Below, piece by piece: positions 47,601 through 54,522 of a stretch of DNA of 64,000 bases. Location: NCBI GenBank assembly GCA_040902885.1, contig JBBDWK010000094.1:17047-81046 (forward strand), in the 5' to 3' direction. Each line of letters begins with the position of its first letter. Positions within the stretch are counted from its first letter, which is position 1. The notes under the pieces are model-generated. The model did no database searches. It was not told where the DNA came from and was given only the letters and a program-made list of their open reading frames with translations. A program made the translations under genes and the position numbers. The DNA is from JBBDWK01 sp040902885 (GTDB lineage: Bacteria; Acidobacteriota; Terriglobia; Bryobacterales; Bryobacteraceae).

Positions 47601-48181
47601 AGCGTGATTTCGCTCCGGTTCGCCCGCACGCCATCCATCGCATACCCCACGATATGCGTCGGGGCGTACGGCTGGTCCAGACCTGCGTTCTGCGTGTGCG
47701 CCACACCCGGACTCAACGAAATGAGCAGGTAGGGGTTACCATGCGCGATGGGCAGTTCGGCCACCCGGCGCTGATCGACGACTTGCCCCAAGCTCGCGCT
47801 TGCGGATTCCAACAGCGGAGTGTCGGCGGTAACGGTGACGCGATCGTTCACCTGTCCGACATCCATTGCGATAGCAATGGTAATGCGGTCTGCGATGCGC
47901 ACTTCAATGCCTTCCCTGACGAATGTCTTGAACCCGGTCTGTTCCGCGGTCAGTTGGTAGTTCCCGGGCAGTAGGAAGGGTAGCTCGTAGTTGCCTTCGG
48001 CATTGGATTGCATCGAGACGGTGACGTTTGTGGCCGTGTTGGTGGCTCGAACGGTCACGCCCGGGATCACAGCGCCGCTGGCGTCGACGACGCGGCCAAG
48101 AATCCTGCCCCGAGTCTCCTGTGCAACCAGCGCTCCGGCTAACGAGAGTGCGGCGAGTGCAAGCCCGATCGACTTTCGCAT
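44681..48181 (-). CDS. Oar-like TonB-dependent outer-membrane receptor (3)
   Basis: 1166 residues. Signal peptide (ALAALSLAGALVAQE), carboxypeptidase-regulatory-like domain (about 27-110; GRVVDASGAVIPGVTVRAT, LPFLLPGNYQLTAEQTGF), plug (VAELPIAHGNPYLLISLSPG, EITLDGAPNT, QEFKVQTATFDAAVGHSQGG, SITLKTGGNDLHGT) and barrel ending ITTKFLF. Expected to import a large ligand using TonB. The leader has TATAAT (minus strand, 48232-48237), an 8-bp hairpin (48201-48220) and AGGAG before the ATG. The gene and the hydrolase remnant after it form a cassette between the MBL gene and a copy of that gene's 3' end. Confidence 0.93.
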   Translation of the reverse strand: MRKSIGLALAALSLAGALVAQETRGRILGRVVDASGAVIPGVTVRATNTATNVTVSMQSNAEGNYELPFLLPGNYQLTAEQTGFKTFVREGIEVRIADRITIAIAMDVGQVNDRVTVTADTPLLESASASLGQVVDQRRVAELPIAHGNPYLLISLSPGVAHTQNAGLDQPYAPTHIVGYAMDGVRANRSEITLDGAPNTALNHRWGAGDLMAGYTPPADVVQEFKVQTATFDAAVGHSQGGVTSITLKTGGNDLHGTAYYALQDPRLNSNLFFANRSGQPKAPYDYNRWGGSATGPVWLPGLYNGKDRTFFSYGYEGIELGEPVGATYGQGVLTVPTMKERSGDFSDLLRLGPNYQIYDPSTRAASAGGRYTIQPFPGNIIPASRISPIAKNILSYYSEPNAPGTPDGLNNLIRVNDLEMLDYYNHVGRIDHSFSDKHRMYGRYNTYHRFSNRSESGWFRNMVQGGDSNWLQQSFAFDDVYNFSATTFLNVRYSFYRLEIEQTPNPASIGFDLTTLGFPKSYADAIPPDVRSFPTITSTDFVGTPNNWWRYPTHNQTLEANVATVRGRHTWRFGGDARQYRNFQYEPHNASTGLFEFGTTWTRGPFDNSPASPKGQGTASLLLGLPTGGRVDRKTSFASQSTVYSLYVHDDWRVTPNLTLNLGLRYELEGPVTERFNRSVRGYDFATASPLEAAVRANYARDPIAELSPEQFRLLGGLTFAGVNGQPRTLFQRDMNNFMPRFGFAYSLGSKTVLRGGYGLFYGPLGNQRRDVIQLGFSQSTSLVPSLDNGLSFRAPLDNPFPDGILEPAGSSEGLSTFAGRSIEFFNESPRAPLQQRWQFGIQRELPQRVLLELSYVGNYGSAMETTRDFRPLPTEHLSRSAVRDLPVINNLTANVPNPFSGLLPGTGLAGQTVSRAYLLSGPEYAHFTGMTSTDYQGYSTYHALQAKMERRFAAGWTLNAAYTWSKAMQAVSQLNGYLSPLEYVISDQDRAHRVVVSAIWELPFGRGKRWLTTSGVVDKFVGGWQLQGVYTGQGGAPINFGNVLFTGDVHDITLPESQRTVGQWFNTAQFERSTANQLQFNYRTFPSRLNDVRADGTNLWDLSVLKNTRIRERYNLQFRAEFLNAWNHPNFAPPNSSPTSSVFGQVTAQRGFPRRIQITTKFLF

Positions 48182-48200
48182 GGTTTCTGTCTCCTGTGGC

Positions 48201-48220
48201 GGAAGGGGGACTCCCCTTCC
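48201..48220 (-). promoter_or_regulatory. Perfect 8-bp hairpin in the leader of TonB receptor 3
   Basis: GGAAGGGG and CCCCTTCC form a perfect stem with a 4-nt loop, between the TATAAT box and the Shine-Dalgarno of the receptor. The spacing to AGGAG is a few bases, so the hairpin could influence translation or mRNA stability. Confidence 0.45.
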
Positions 48221-48241
48221 GGTTCGGGGCCATTATACCCC

Positions 48242-48361
48242 CGCCGCGAATCGGGCGCTGAAATATGCGAGGGTGCGGATCTCTTCGGCGCGGCATTCGC
48301 GCTCATCATCACGGAGAACGGGAAATTTACCGCGCTTCCACTCGATCCAGCACCGTCTTGA
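48242..48361 (+). pseudogene. Remnant of the 3' end of an MBL-fold hydrolase gene
   Basis: An open stretch of 39 codons ending in TGA (48359-48361) reads RESGAEICEGADLFGAAFAL then TENGKFTALPLDPAPS. It aligns without gaps over most of its length to the C-terminus of the MBL-fold protein encoded at 43509-44381 (ICGFGHDAGAAFARIAGENG, RFTALP). At DNA level 48286-48349 matches 44309-44372 at about 54 of 64 positions, same orientation. No upstream part of an MBL gene remains. It overlaps the end of the hybrid histidine kinase gene, which therefore shares the antisense tail DRVEAR with the hydrolase remnant. Confidence 0.75.
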
Positions 48362-50954
48362 TCTTCTCGGCCAGGGTGGTGGCGCTATAAGGCTTTTGAA
48401 TGAAGCCGGCCAGCCCCTTGCCCGTGAATCGCCGGATCGTTTCCACTTCGTTGTAGCCGCTGGAGAGGATCACCGGCACATCCGGCCGGATGAGCTTCAG
48501 TTGACGCAAGGCCTCCTCGCCGCCCATCACCGGCATAGTCATGTCCAGGAGGACGACCGAGATCTTCTCCGCCAGAACACGAAAGAGGTCCACGGCCTCC
48601 TGCCCGTTCTCCGCAAGCACAGCCTCGTAGCCGTACCGTTCCAGCATGGATTTGACGGCGTTCCGCACCATCGGCTCGTCGTCGACGACTAAGATTGTCC
48701 CGCTGCCCGTGAGCGCAATGGCGCCGGGCCGCGGCCGCTTGTTGGGTGTGTCAGCCGTCGCGGGGAACAACACTTTGAAGCTGGTCCCCTTCCCGGGTGT
48801 GCTGTATACCTTGATGGCGCCCTTGTGGCCGCGGACGATGCCTTGAGCGGCCGCAAGCCCCAGGCCCCGGCCCGTGAACTTCGTCGTAAAAAACGGGTCG
48901 AAGATCTTGCTCACCGTGGCTTGGTCCATGCCGCATCCGGTGTCGTGAACTTCGAGAACGACGTAAGTGCCCGGCCCGACTTCGCTGGCGATCTGCGTGG
49001 TGAGAATGTAGGCCTTGTCGATCTCGTGCTCGGCCGTCGTTACAAGCACTGTACCTGTGTTATTCTCGCCGATCGCTTCCGCCCCATTGATCACGAGGTT
49101 CATGATCAGCTGCTGGAGCTGGCTTGCGTCGGCCTCAATACACGGCAATGCGTCCTGCAGTTCCAGACGCAGTTGCACGGATTTGGGAATGCTGGTCTGA
49201 ACCAGTTTGCTGATATCCCGCACCAGGGCCGAGAGGTCTACCGGTTCAATCAAGAACCGGCCTTTTCCCGCGTACGCGAGCATCTGGCGGGTGAGGTGAG
49301 ACGCCCTCTCGCTGGCGTCGATCGCGTCGCGCAGCATGGCGCGGGCGGGGTTGCTGGAGGGAATGGTCTCAAAAGCCAGGCTGGCGTTCCCCAGAATGCC
49401 GACGAGCAGATTATTGAAATCGTGCGCGACGCCTCCCGCCAGCAGGCCCAGGCTTTCGAGTTTCGCGGCTTGCTGCAGACGTTCGTCGAGCTGCTTGCGC
49501 TCGGTAACATCCATGGCAGTTCCGACGAAACGGACAGGTCTGCGTTCGCCCTCGACATCGGCGAAGAACGCCTTCCCTTTGTCCCGAATCCAGCGCACTA
49601 CGCCGCCCGGGCCGATGATGCGGAATTCGCTCTCGTACTCGCCCGTTCCGTTCGGGTCCAGGGCCTGGCGGTTCGCGGCATCCACCCGGTCCCGATCCTC
49701 CGGATGCAGACGATCCAGGAACAGCTCGTACTTGTCCGGAGCATCGGGCGCGAGGCCGAAGATCGCCTTGCAGCGATCGGATCGTGCAACGGCGCCGGTA
49801 ACCGGATTAAGGTCCCAAGTGCCGAGCCCGGTGGCCTCGATCGCCAGCCGCAGACGTTCCTCGCTGCTCTCGGCGCGCGCGCGTTCGCGCCGGACCGCTT
49901 GGAACAGCCGGGCGTTGTCGATGGCCACGGCCGCGTGCGCCGCCAAGCCCGTCACCACTCGCTCCTCGTGCTCGCTAAACACGCCCTCATCGGGGTGGCC
50001 GAAGAACAGGCCGCCTATGACGTCGCCGCCGCGAGAGACGACCGGCACGGCGAGATAGCTGGTCACAGGCAGATGCCCGGGCGGCATACCGAAGTAGGGA
50101 GAGTTCCTCCCGTACCTCGGATCGCCCTTCACGTTCGCAATGCGGATGGCGGCCTCGCCGCGGAATGTGGGCCCGAACAGGTCGGTTGCGCGGGGCATGG
50201 GGAAATGGGCAAAATGCTCCCTGGGGACGCCGGAGAGCGTGTAAAGCATGTATGAGGCGCCATGCTCATCCAAAACGTTATAGAAGAATGAGCCGAAGCG
50301 TGCGTGCGACAGTGCCGTGGCCGCGTCCGTAACCCCCTGGATGAGCTTCTCGGTGTCCAGCTCGGCGGCCAGAAGCCGGCCGATCTGGTTGAGGGTCTGG
50401 GCTTCCGAGCGGCTCAGTTGCTCGTCCGCCAGCAACTGGTCCTTGAGCCGGTTTGCCTGTTGCAGGCTCGCGTGCAGAGCGATCGCCTGCAAGACCATGA
50501 CGGCTTGGTTGACCGCGACACTGAGCAGGGCCTGGTCGTAATCGGTTGGAAAATTAGGCTGTGTTGAGGCGACTATGGCTAAGCCCCACTGCCCATCCGG
50601 CCCTATTTGTTTGGACAGAAGCCGGACGTCCCCATCGCCTGCCGGATTCGGAATGGAGGAATGCGGATCGAATTCAGGCAAGCGTTTTAGAACGCCCATT
50701 AAATCGCCGGCGGGAACGGCGCCGCCGCCGGGTGTACGCACAATCTCCAGGGCAGGGTTTTCCGGACGCTCCCGCAAGCGTACGCAGACCAATGCCGCGT
50801 CCAGAGTGGCGCTGAGTATGTCGGCGAGCGCGGCTGCTACTTCGGGGGGCTGCTTTCCCGTCCAAACGGCTGCAAGGGTACTGACTCCGATCAGGTCGCG
50901 AACGCACTGACGAAGATGCAGCAGATCCTCGGCCTGATCCCCGGTTACACTCAT
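48327..50954 (-). CDS. Hybrid sensor histidine kinase (GAF-PAS-HisKA-HATPase-receiver)
   Basis: 875 residues, no transmembrane helix. Order: an N-terminal GAF-like region (about 20-160), a second GAF domain (about 185-350; YLAVPVVSRGGDVIGGLFFGHP), PAS/PAC (about 365-488; FVGTAMDVTERK), HisKA with phospho-His511 in GGVAHDFNNLLVGILGN, HATPase with N-box NLVINGAEAI and GTGCGMD-like G-boxes, and a C-terminal receiver (ILVVDDEPMVR, VVLLDMTMPVMGG, FIQKPYS). It senses a cytoplasmic signal and can phosphorelay internally. Its ATG overlaps the TGA of the upstream MEDS frame (ATGA), showing translational coupling. No DNA-binding partner regulator is adjacent. Confidence 0.92.
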   Translation of the reverse strand: MSVTGDQAEDLLHLRQCVRDLIGVSTLAAVWTGKQPPEVAAALADILSATLDAALVCVRLRERPENPALEIVRTPGGGAVPAGDLMGVLKRLPEFDPHSSIPNPAGDGDVRLLSKQIGPDGQWGLAIVASTQPNFPTDYDQALLSVAVNQAVMVLQAIALHASLQQANRLKDQLLADEQLSRSEAQTLNQIGRLLAAELDTEKLIQGVTDAATALSHARFGSFFYNVLDEHGASYMLYTLSGVPREHFAHFPMPRATDLFGPTFRGEAAIRIANVKGDPRYGRNSPYFGMPPGHLPVTSYLAVPVVSRGGDVIGGLFFGHPDEGVFSEHEERVVTGLAAHAAVAIDNARLFQAVRRERARAESSEERLRLAIEATGLGTWDLNPVTGAVARSDRCKAIFGLAPDAPDKYELFLDRLHPEDRDRVDAANRQALDPNGTGEYESEFRIIGPGGVVRWIRDKGKAFFADVEGERRPVRFVGTAMDVTERKQLDERLQQAAKLESLGLLAGGVAHDFNNLLVGILGNASLAFETIPSSNPARAMLRDAIDASERASHLTRQMLAYAGKGRFLIEPVDLSALVRDISKLVQTSIPKSVQLRLELQDALPCIEADASQLQQLIMNLVINGAEAIGENNTGTVLVTTAEHEIDKAYILTTQIASEVGPGTYVVLEVHDTGCGMDQATVSKIFDPFFTTKFTGRGLGLAAAQGIVRGHKGAIKVYSTPGKGTSFKVLFPATADTPNKRPRPGAIALTGSGTILVVDDEPMVRNAVKSMLERYGYEAVLAENGQEAVDLFRVLAEKISVVLLDMTMPVMGGEEALRQLKLIRPDVPVILSSGYNEVETIRRFTGKGLAGFIQKPYSATTLAEKIKTVLDRVEAR

Positions 50955-51484
50955 GCCTTCTTACGCGCAGCCGGGGCTGGCTGCGCGGCGCGTTGCCTCA
51001 ATTCCAGCAAGAACTGCTCCGGTGGAACGAAGAATGGGTTCACTTGCAGCATTCCGCCTACAATCACCATGGGGTGTGTCCGGAGTACATCCAGCACTGT
51101 CTCCCCGCCAAACTTGGCGAGATTGTACGTTCATATGACTGGATCGTCATATTTGGGCAGAAAGAAGTTCAGCCTGGTTTCGTACTCGACGAGGTCGTGT
51201 ACACCCGGGCGATCCTCGATCGCCCATTCCATCTGCGCGAAGAGGCGAGTGAGCGGATATCCCTGCGTTTTTCCGGCAATGAGAACGTCTTCTATCAAAC
51301 GCAGCATCGCGTTCTGGTCGAAGTGGCCTCCGCGGAGATACGCTTCTTCCCAAACCTTTACCTCCAACTGGCCGCTCGCCCCGGTCCTGGCAGTGTCAAT
51401 GCCGGCCTCGCGCAGCCGGCGATGCTCCGGCGAGCCGGACTGGCGGCATTGCCTACCCCTGGCAAAAGCATACCACCGCGGCAC
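50951..51484 (-). pseudogene. MEDS-domain sensor gene with in-frame UGA at a conserved Cys position
   Basis: Read from GTG 51484, the frame encodes RRLREAGIDTARTGASGQLE, VWEEAYLRGGHFDQNAMLRL and VEYETRLNFFLPKYDDPVI, matching the MEDS (DcmR sensory) family, then meets TGA at 51131-51133. Beyond it the same frame continues TYNLAKFGGETVLDVLRTHP and NPFFVPPEQFLLELRQRAAQ to a TGA at 50951-50953. In relatives I recall the UGA position is Cys (VICTYDL). The expected N-terminal about 40 residues are not recognisable in any frame, so a truncated pseudogene is the default reading. The preserved coding downstream and ATGA coupling to the kinase argue for recent loss or recoding. Confidence 0.65.
51104..51121 (-). 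other. GU-loop hairpin 9 nt downstream of the in-frame UGA
   Basis: On the minus strand, CUCGCC-AAGUUU-GGCGGG forms a 6-bp stem (one U-G wobble) with a 6-nt loop containing GU. It begins 9 nt after the UGA at 51131-51133. Bacterial SECIS elements are short stem-loops with a G(U) in the loop at about this distance (11 nt in E. coli fdhF). The stem is short, so this may be chance. Confidence 0.3.
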
Positions 51485-51590
51485 GCGCTTGCTCTTGAGC
51501 GGCAGTGAGTAAATGCACGCGCGCGGCTTGATAAAATGGCGTCAGCGAACAACGCACTATGAATCGTCAACTCAGGACTACTTTTCGCCT

Positions 51591-51607
51591 CTTAGAAAGG
51601 TTCTAAG
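51591..51607 (+). promoter_or_regulatory. Inverted repeat covering the RBS and start of the P5C dehydrogenase gene
   Basis: CTTAGAA-AGG-TTCTAAG is a perfect 7-bp inverted repeat. Its 3-nt centre AGG is part of the Shine-Dalgarno sequence (GAAAGG) and its last G is the first base of the GTG start codon at 51607. It could be an operator, or an RNA hairpin that limits ribosome access. Confidence 0.5.
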
Positions 51608-53163
51608 TGGGTTCTTTACCCCCATTCCGCAACGAAACTTACACGGACTTCGCGCAACCGGAGAACCGGCGCGCGATGGAGTCCGCGCTCGCCCTGGTGC
51701 GCTCGCAATTGGGGCGTGAGTATGACCTGACGATTGACGGCAGCAGGCTTCGTACCGAAGAAAAGCTCCGGTCGGTGAATCCGTCGCGGCCCTCCGAGGT
51801 GGTAGGCGTCCATCAGATGGCATCCTCCTCCATGGCGGCGGCGGCCGTCGAATCCGCCCACGCGTTCTTCCCGGAGTGGAGCCGCACGCACGCCGAAGAG
51901 CGCGTGCGCCTCACGTTGGCTGTGGCCGAGCGTTTCCGTCAGCGCAAGATGGAGTTTGATGCCTGGCTGGTTTACGAGTCGGGCAAATCCTGGGCGGAGG
52001 CGGAAGCCGACGTCTCCGAGGCCATCGACTTCTGCGAGTATTACGGGCGCGAGATGCTGCGCCTCAGCGAGACGCCCGCGCCCGTGCAACTGCCCGGTGA
52101 GCGCGATCAGCTCCGCTACCTGCCCCTTGGCGCCGGCGTCATCATACCGCCCTGGAACTTCCCGCTGGCGATCCTGGTAGGGATGTCGATCGCGGCACTG
52201 GTCACCGGCAACACGGTGATCATCAAGCCTTCAAGCGAAACCCCCACCATAGCCGCCAAGTTCGTCGAGGTTCTGGTCGAAGCCGGCTTCCCCGGCAAGG
52301 CCATCAACCTGCTTACCGGCGACGGCTCCGTGATCGGAGATGTTCTCGTCCAGCACCCGCGCACCCGCTTCATCGCCTTCACCGGATCGAAGGCCGTGGG
52401 TCTGCGCGTGAACGAGCTGGCGGCGAAGCATCAGCCCGGCCAGATCTGGATCAAGCGCGTGATCGCGGAGATGGGTGGCAAGGACGCCATCGTCGTGGAT
52501 TCGGATAGCGACCTGGACCGGGCTGTTGAAGGCGTTTTACACTCGGCCTTCGGATACCAGGGCCAGAAGTGTTCGGCCTGCTCGCGCGCCATTGTGGATG
52601 AAAAGATTTACGATGAATTTCTTCAGCGGCTGCGGGAGAAAGCCTCGGCCTTGACGATCGGCCCGGCCGACGATCCCGCTCATTACATGGGTCCGGTGAT
52701 CAGCGAGCGCGCGATGAAGTCGATCCTGAACTACATCGAGACCGGACGGCGCGAGGGCAGCCTGGTCACTGGCGGCGCCAAAGCGGACGGCGAAGGCTAC
52801 TTCATCCGGCCCACGATCATCGCCAACGTCAAACCCGACGCGACCATTTTCCAGGAGGAGATCTTCGGTCCGGTTCTGGCGGTGACCAGGGCGCGGGACT
52901 TCGATCACGCCCTCGAACTTGCCAACAACTCGCAGTACGGCCTCACCGGCGCGGTCTTTTCCAACAACGAAGACCACGTGCGTAAGGCCAAAGAAGGCTT
53001 TTTCGTAGGCAATCTCTATGTGAACCGGAAGTGCACCGGCGCCATGGTCGGCGCTCACCCCTTTGGGGGATTCAACATGTCGGGTACGGACTCCAAAGCC
53101 GGCGGCCCGGACTACCTTCTGTTGTTCCTGCAGGCCAAAAGCATAGCAGAACGTGTAACTTAG
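51607..53163 (+). CDS. 1-pyrroline-5-carboxylate dehydrogenase (ALDH4-type)
   Basis: 518 residues from GTG 51607. It oxidises glutamate semialdehyde to glutamate in proline breakdown. Motifs: IPPWNFPLAILVGM (NAD-binding), IIKPSSETP, FTGSKAVGLRVNELAAKH, catalytic Glu in VIAEMGGKDAIVV, catalytic Cys in YQGQKCSACSR, EEIFGPVLAVTRA and GAHPFGGFNMSGTDSKAGG. This matches the RocA/PruA dehydrogenase rather than generic aldehyde dehydrogenases. No proline dehydrogenase domain is fused and no putA gene is adjacent. It stands 129 bp upstream of the osmolyte operon on the same strand. Confidence 0.93.
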   Translation: MGSLPPFRNETYTDFAQPENRRAMESALALVRSQLGREYDLTIDGSRLRTEEKLRSVNPSRPSEVVGVHQMASSSMAAAAVESAHAFFPEWSRTHAEERVRLTLAVAERFRQRKMEFDAWLVYESGKSWAEAEADVSEAIDFCEYYGREMLRLSETPAPVQLPGERDQLRYLPLGAGVIIPPWNFPLAILVGMSIAALVTGNTVIIKPSSETPTIAAKFVEVLVEAGFPGKAINLLTGDGSVIGDVLVQHPRTRFIAFTGSKAVGLRVNELAAKHQPGQIWIKRVIAEMGGKDAIVVDSDSDLDRAVEGVLHSAFGYQGQKCSACSRAIVDEKIYDEFLQRLREKASALTIGPADDPAHYMGPVISERAMKSILNYIETGRREGSLVTGGAKADGEGYFIRPTIIANVKPDATIFQEEIFGPVLAVTRARDFDHALELANNSQYGLTGAVFSNNEDHVRKAKEGFFVGNLYVNRKCTGAMVGAHPFGGFNMSGTDSKAGGPDYLLLFLQAKSIAERVT

Positions 53164-53281
53164 ACAGCCACCTCACCCAAGTGTCCCCGGCGCGGCTCAC
53201 TACAGCCAAAATGGGGCACGAATACCCGAAATCCGGGATGGTCGCGCGTATGGCGACTCACTACTCTGGGTAAAGGAGGCA

Positions 53282-53323
53282 ATGACGCTTTCATGGCCGA
53301 TTTCTATCAAACAGGTGGTGTAA
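53282..53323 (+). other. Short upstream reading frame overlapping the GpgS-like start
   Basis: An ATG at 53282, just 2 nt after a strong AAAGGAGG, opens a 13-codon frame (MTLSWPISIKQVV) that ends inside the first codons of the glycosyltransferase gene in another frame. The real gene start (ATG 53293) is 13 nt from the same Shine-Dalgarno. The short frame may be a leader peptide or may have no role. Confidence 0.25.
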
Positions 53324-54522
53324 CGACTCTGCACCGGCTTAGCCCGAACGGGTTGGCACGGCTGGAGAGCGAGTTGGAGAGATTCTCCAGGGACGTGCCC
53401 ATCGGCCTAGTGCTGCCCGCGCTCTACACGGAATTCGAGAACCCGGCCATGCGCCGGATCGTCGACGAGCTCGCCAAAGTCCGCTATCTGCGGCACATCG
53501 TGGTTGTGCTCGGGCACGCCAATTACGACCAGTACCTGGCCACCCGCGAATTCTTCCGCGACTTCCCGAATCCCGTCACCATTCTTTGGATGGAAAGCGA
53601 GCGCGTTCAGGGCCTGATGCGCATTCTCGACGAACGCGGCCTGGCCACGGGGATGGACGGGAAGGGCCGCTCCTGCTGGCTGGCATACGGTTACCTTTTG
53701 GCCACCGGCGATTGCGATGTCATCGCACTGCACGATTGCGACATTCAGAACTACGACCGCCGCCTGCTGGCGCGGCTGGTCTATCCCGTCGCCAACCCGA
53801 ACCTCGGCTTCGAATTCTGCAAAGGCTACTATGCCCGGGTTTCGGACCGGATGCACGGGCGCGTTACCCGGCTGTTTGTCACGCCGCTCATCCGGGCCAT
53901 GCAGTGCATGGCGCCGAACGCTCCGTTCCTGGACTTCGTGGACAGCTTCCGGTACTCTTTGGCCGGCGAGTTTGCCATGAAGGCCCACCTGGCCCGCGTG
54001 AACCGGATACCGGGCGATTGGGGGCTCGAAGTCGGCGTGCTCGCCGAGGTGTTCCGGAATTGCGCGCCGGCGCGGATCTGCCAGGTGGATCTCACCGACA
54101 ATTACGAACACAAGCATCAGGAGCTGTCCGCGGACGACGCCAGCAAGGGCCTGCGCCGCATGACCGTGGATATTGCCAAGTCGCTGTTCCGCACCATGGC
54201 CGGCGAGGGGCTGGTCTTGACGAAAGACCACTTCCGCAGCCTGGAAGTGCGCTACGTGCGCATCGCGGAGGACACCATCAACCGGTATTATGCCGACGCG
54301 ATGCTGAACGGCCTCGCCTTCGATCGTCATGCTGAGGAGCTGGCGGTAGCTACGTTTGCGAGAAGCCTGCGGCAAGCGGCCGAGGAGTTCACGGTGGATC
54401 CTCTCGGGATGCCCCAGATTCCCAACTGGAACCGGGTGATCTCGGCGGTGCCGGAATTCTTCGATATGTTACTCGGAGCGGTAGAGGAGGAAGCCCGCCA
54501 CGCCGGCACCTTTGCGGCATAA
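53293..54522 (+). CDS. Glucosyl-3-phosphoglycerate synthase-like glycosyltransferase (GT81)
   Basis: 409 residues. A GT-A fold is indicated by IGLVLPALYTEFENPAMRRI, GKGRSCWLAYGYLLA and the metal motif in ALHDCDIQNYDR. The following FEFCKGYYARVSDRMHGRVTRLFVTPLIRA is characteristic of GT81 glucosyl-3-phosphoglycerate synthases, which join NDP-glucose to 3-phosphoglycerate in making glucosylglycerate, an osmolyte. It is first of four tightly packed genes (stop/start TAATG with the next). A sugar-phosphoglycerate phosphatase of the required type lies at 57736-58545. A mannosyl-3-phosphoglycerate product is also possible. Confidence 0.8.
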   Translation: MADFYQTGGVTTLHRLSPNGLARLESELERFSRDVPIGLVLPALYTEFENPAMRRIVDELAKVRYLRHIVVVLGHANYDQYLATREFFRDFPNPVTILWMESERVQGLMRILDERGLATGMDGKGRSCWLAYGYLLATGDCDVIALHDCDIQNYDRRLLARLVYPVANPNLGFEFCKGYYARVSDRMHGRVTRLFVTPLIRAMQCMAPNAPFLDFVDSFRYSLAGEFAMKAHLARVNRIPGDWGLEVGVLAEVFRNCAPARICQVDLTDNYEHKHQELSADDASKGLRRMTVDIAKSLFRTMAGEGLVLTKDHFRSLEVRYVRIAEDTINRYYADAMLNGLAFDRHAEELAVATFARSLRQAAEEFTVDPLGMPQIPNWNRVISAVPEFFDMLLGAVEEEARHAGTFAA

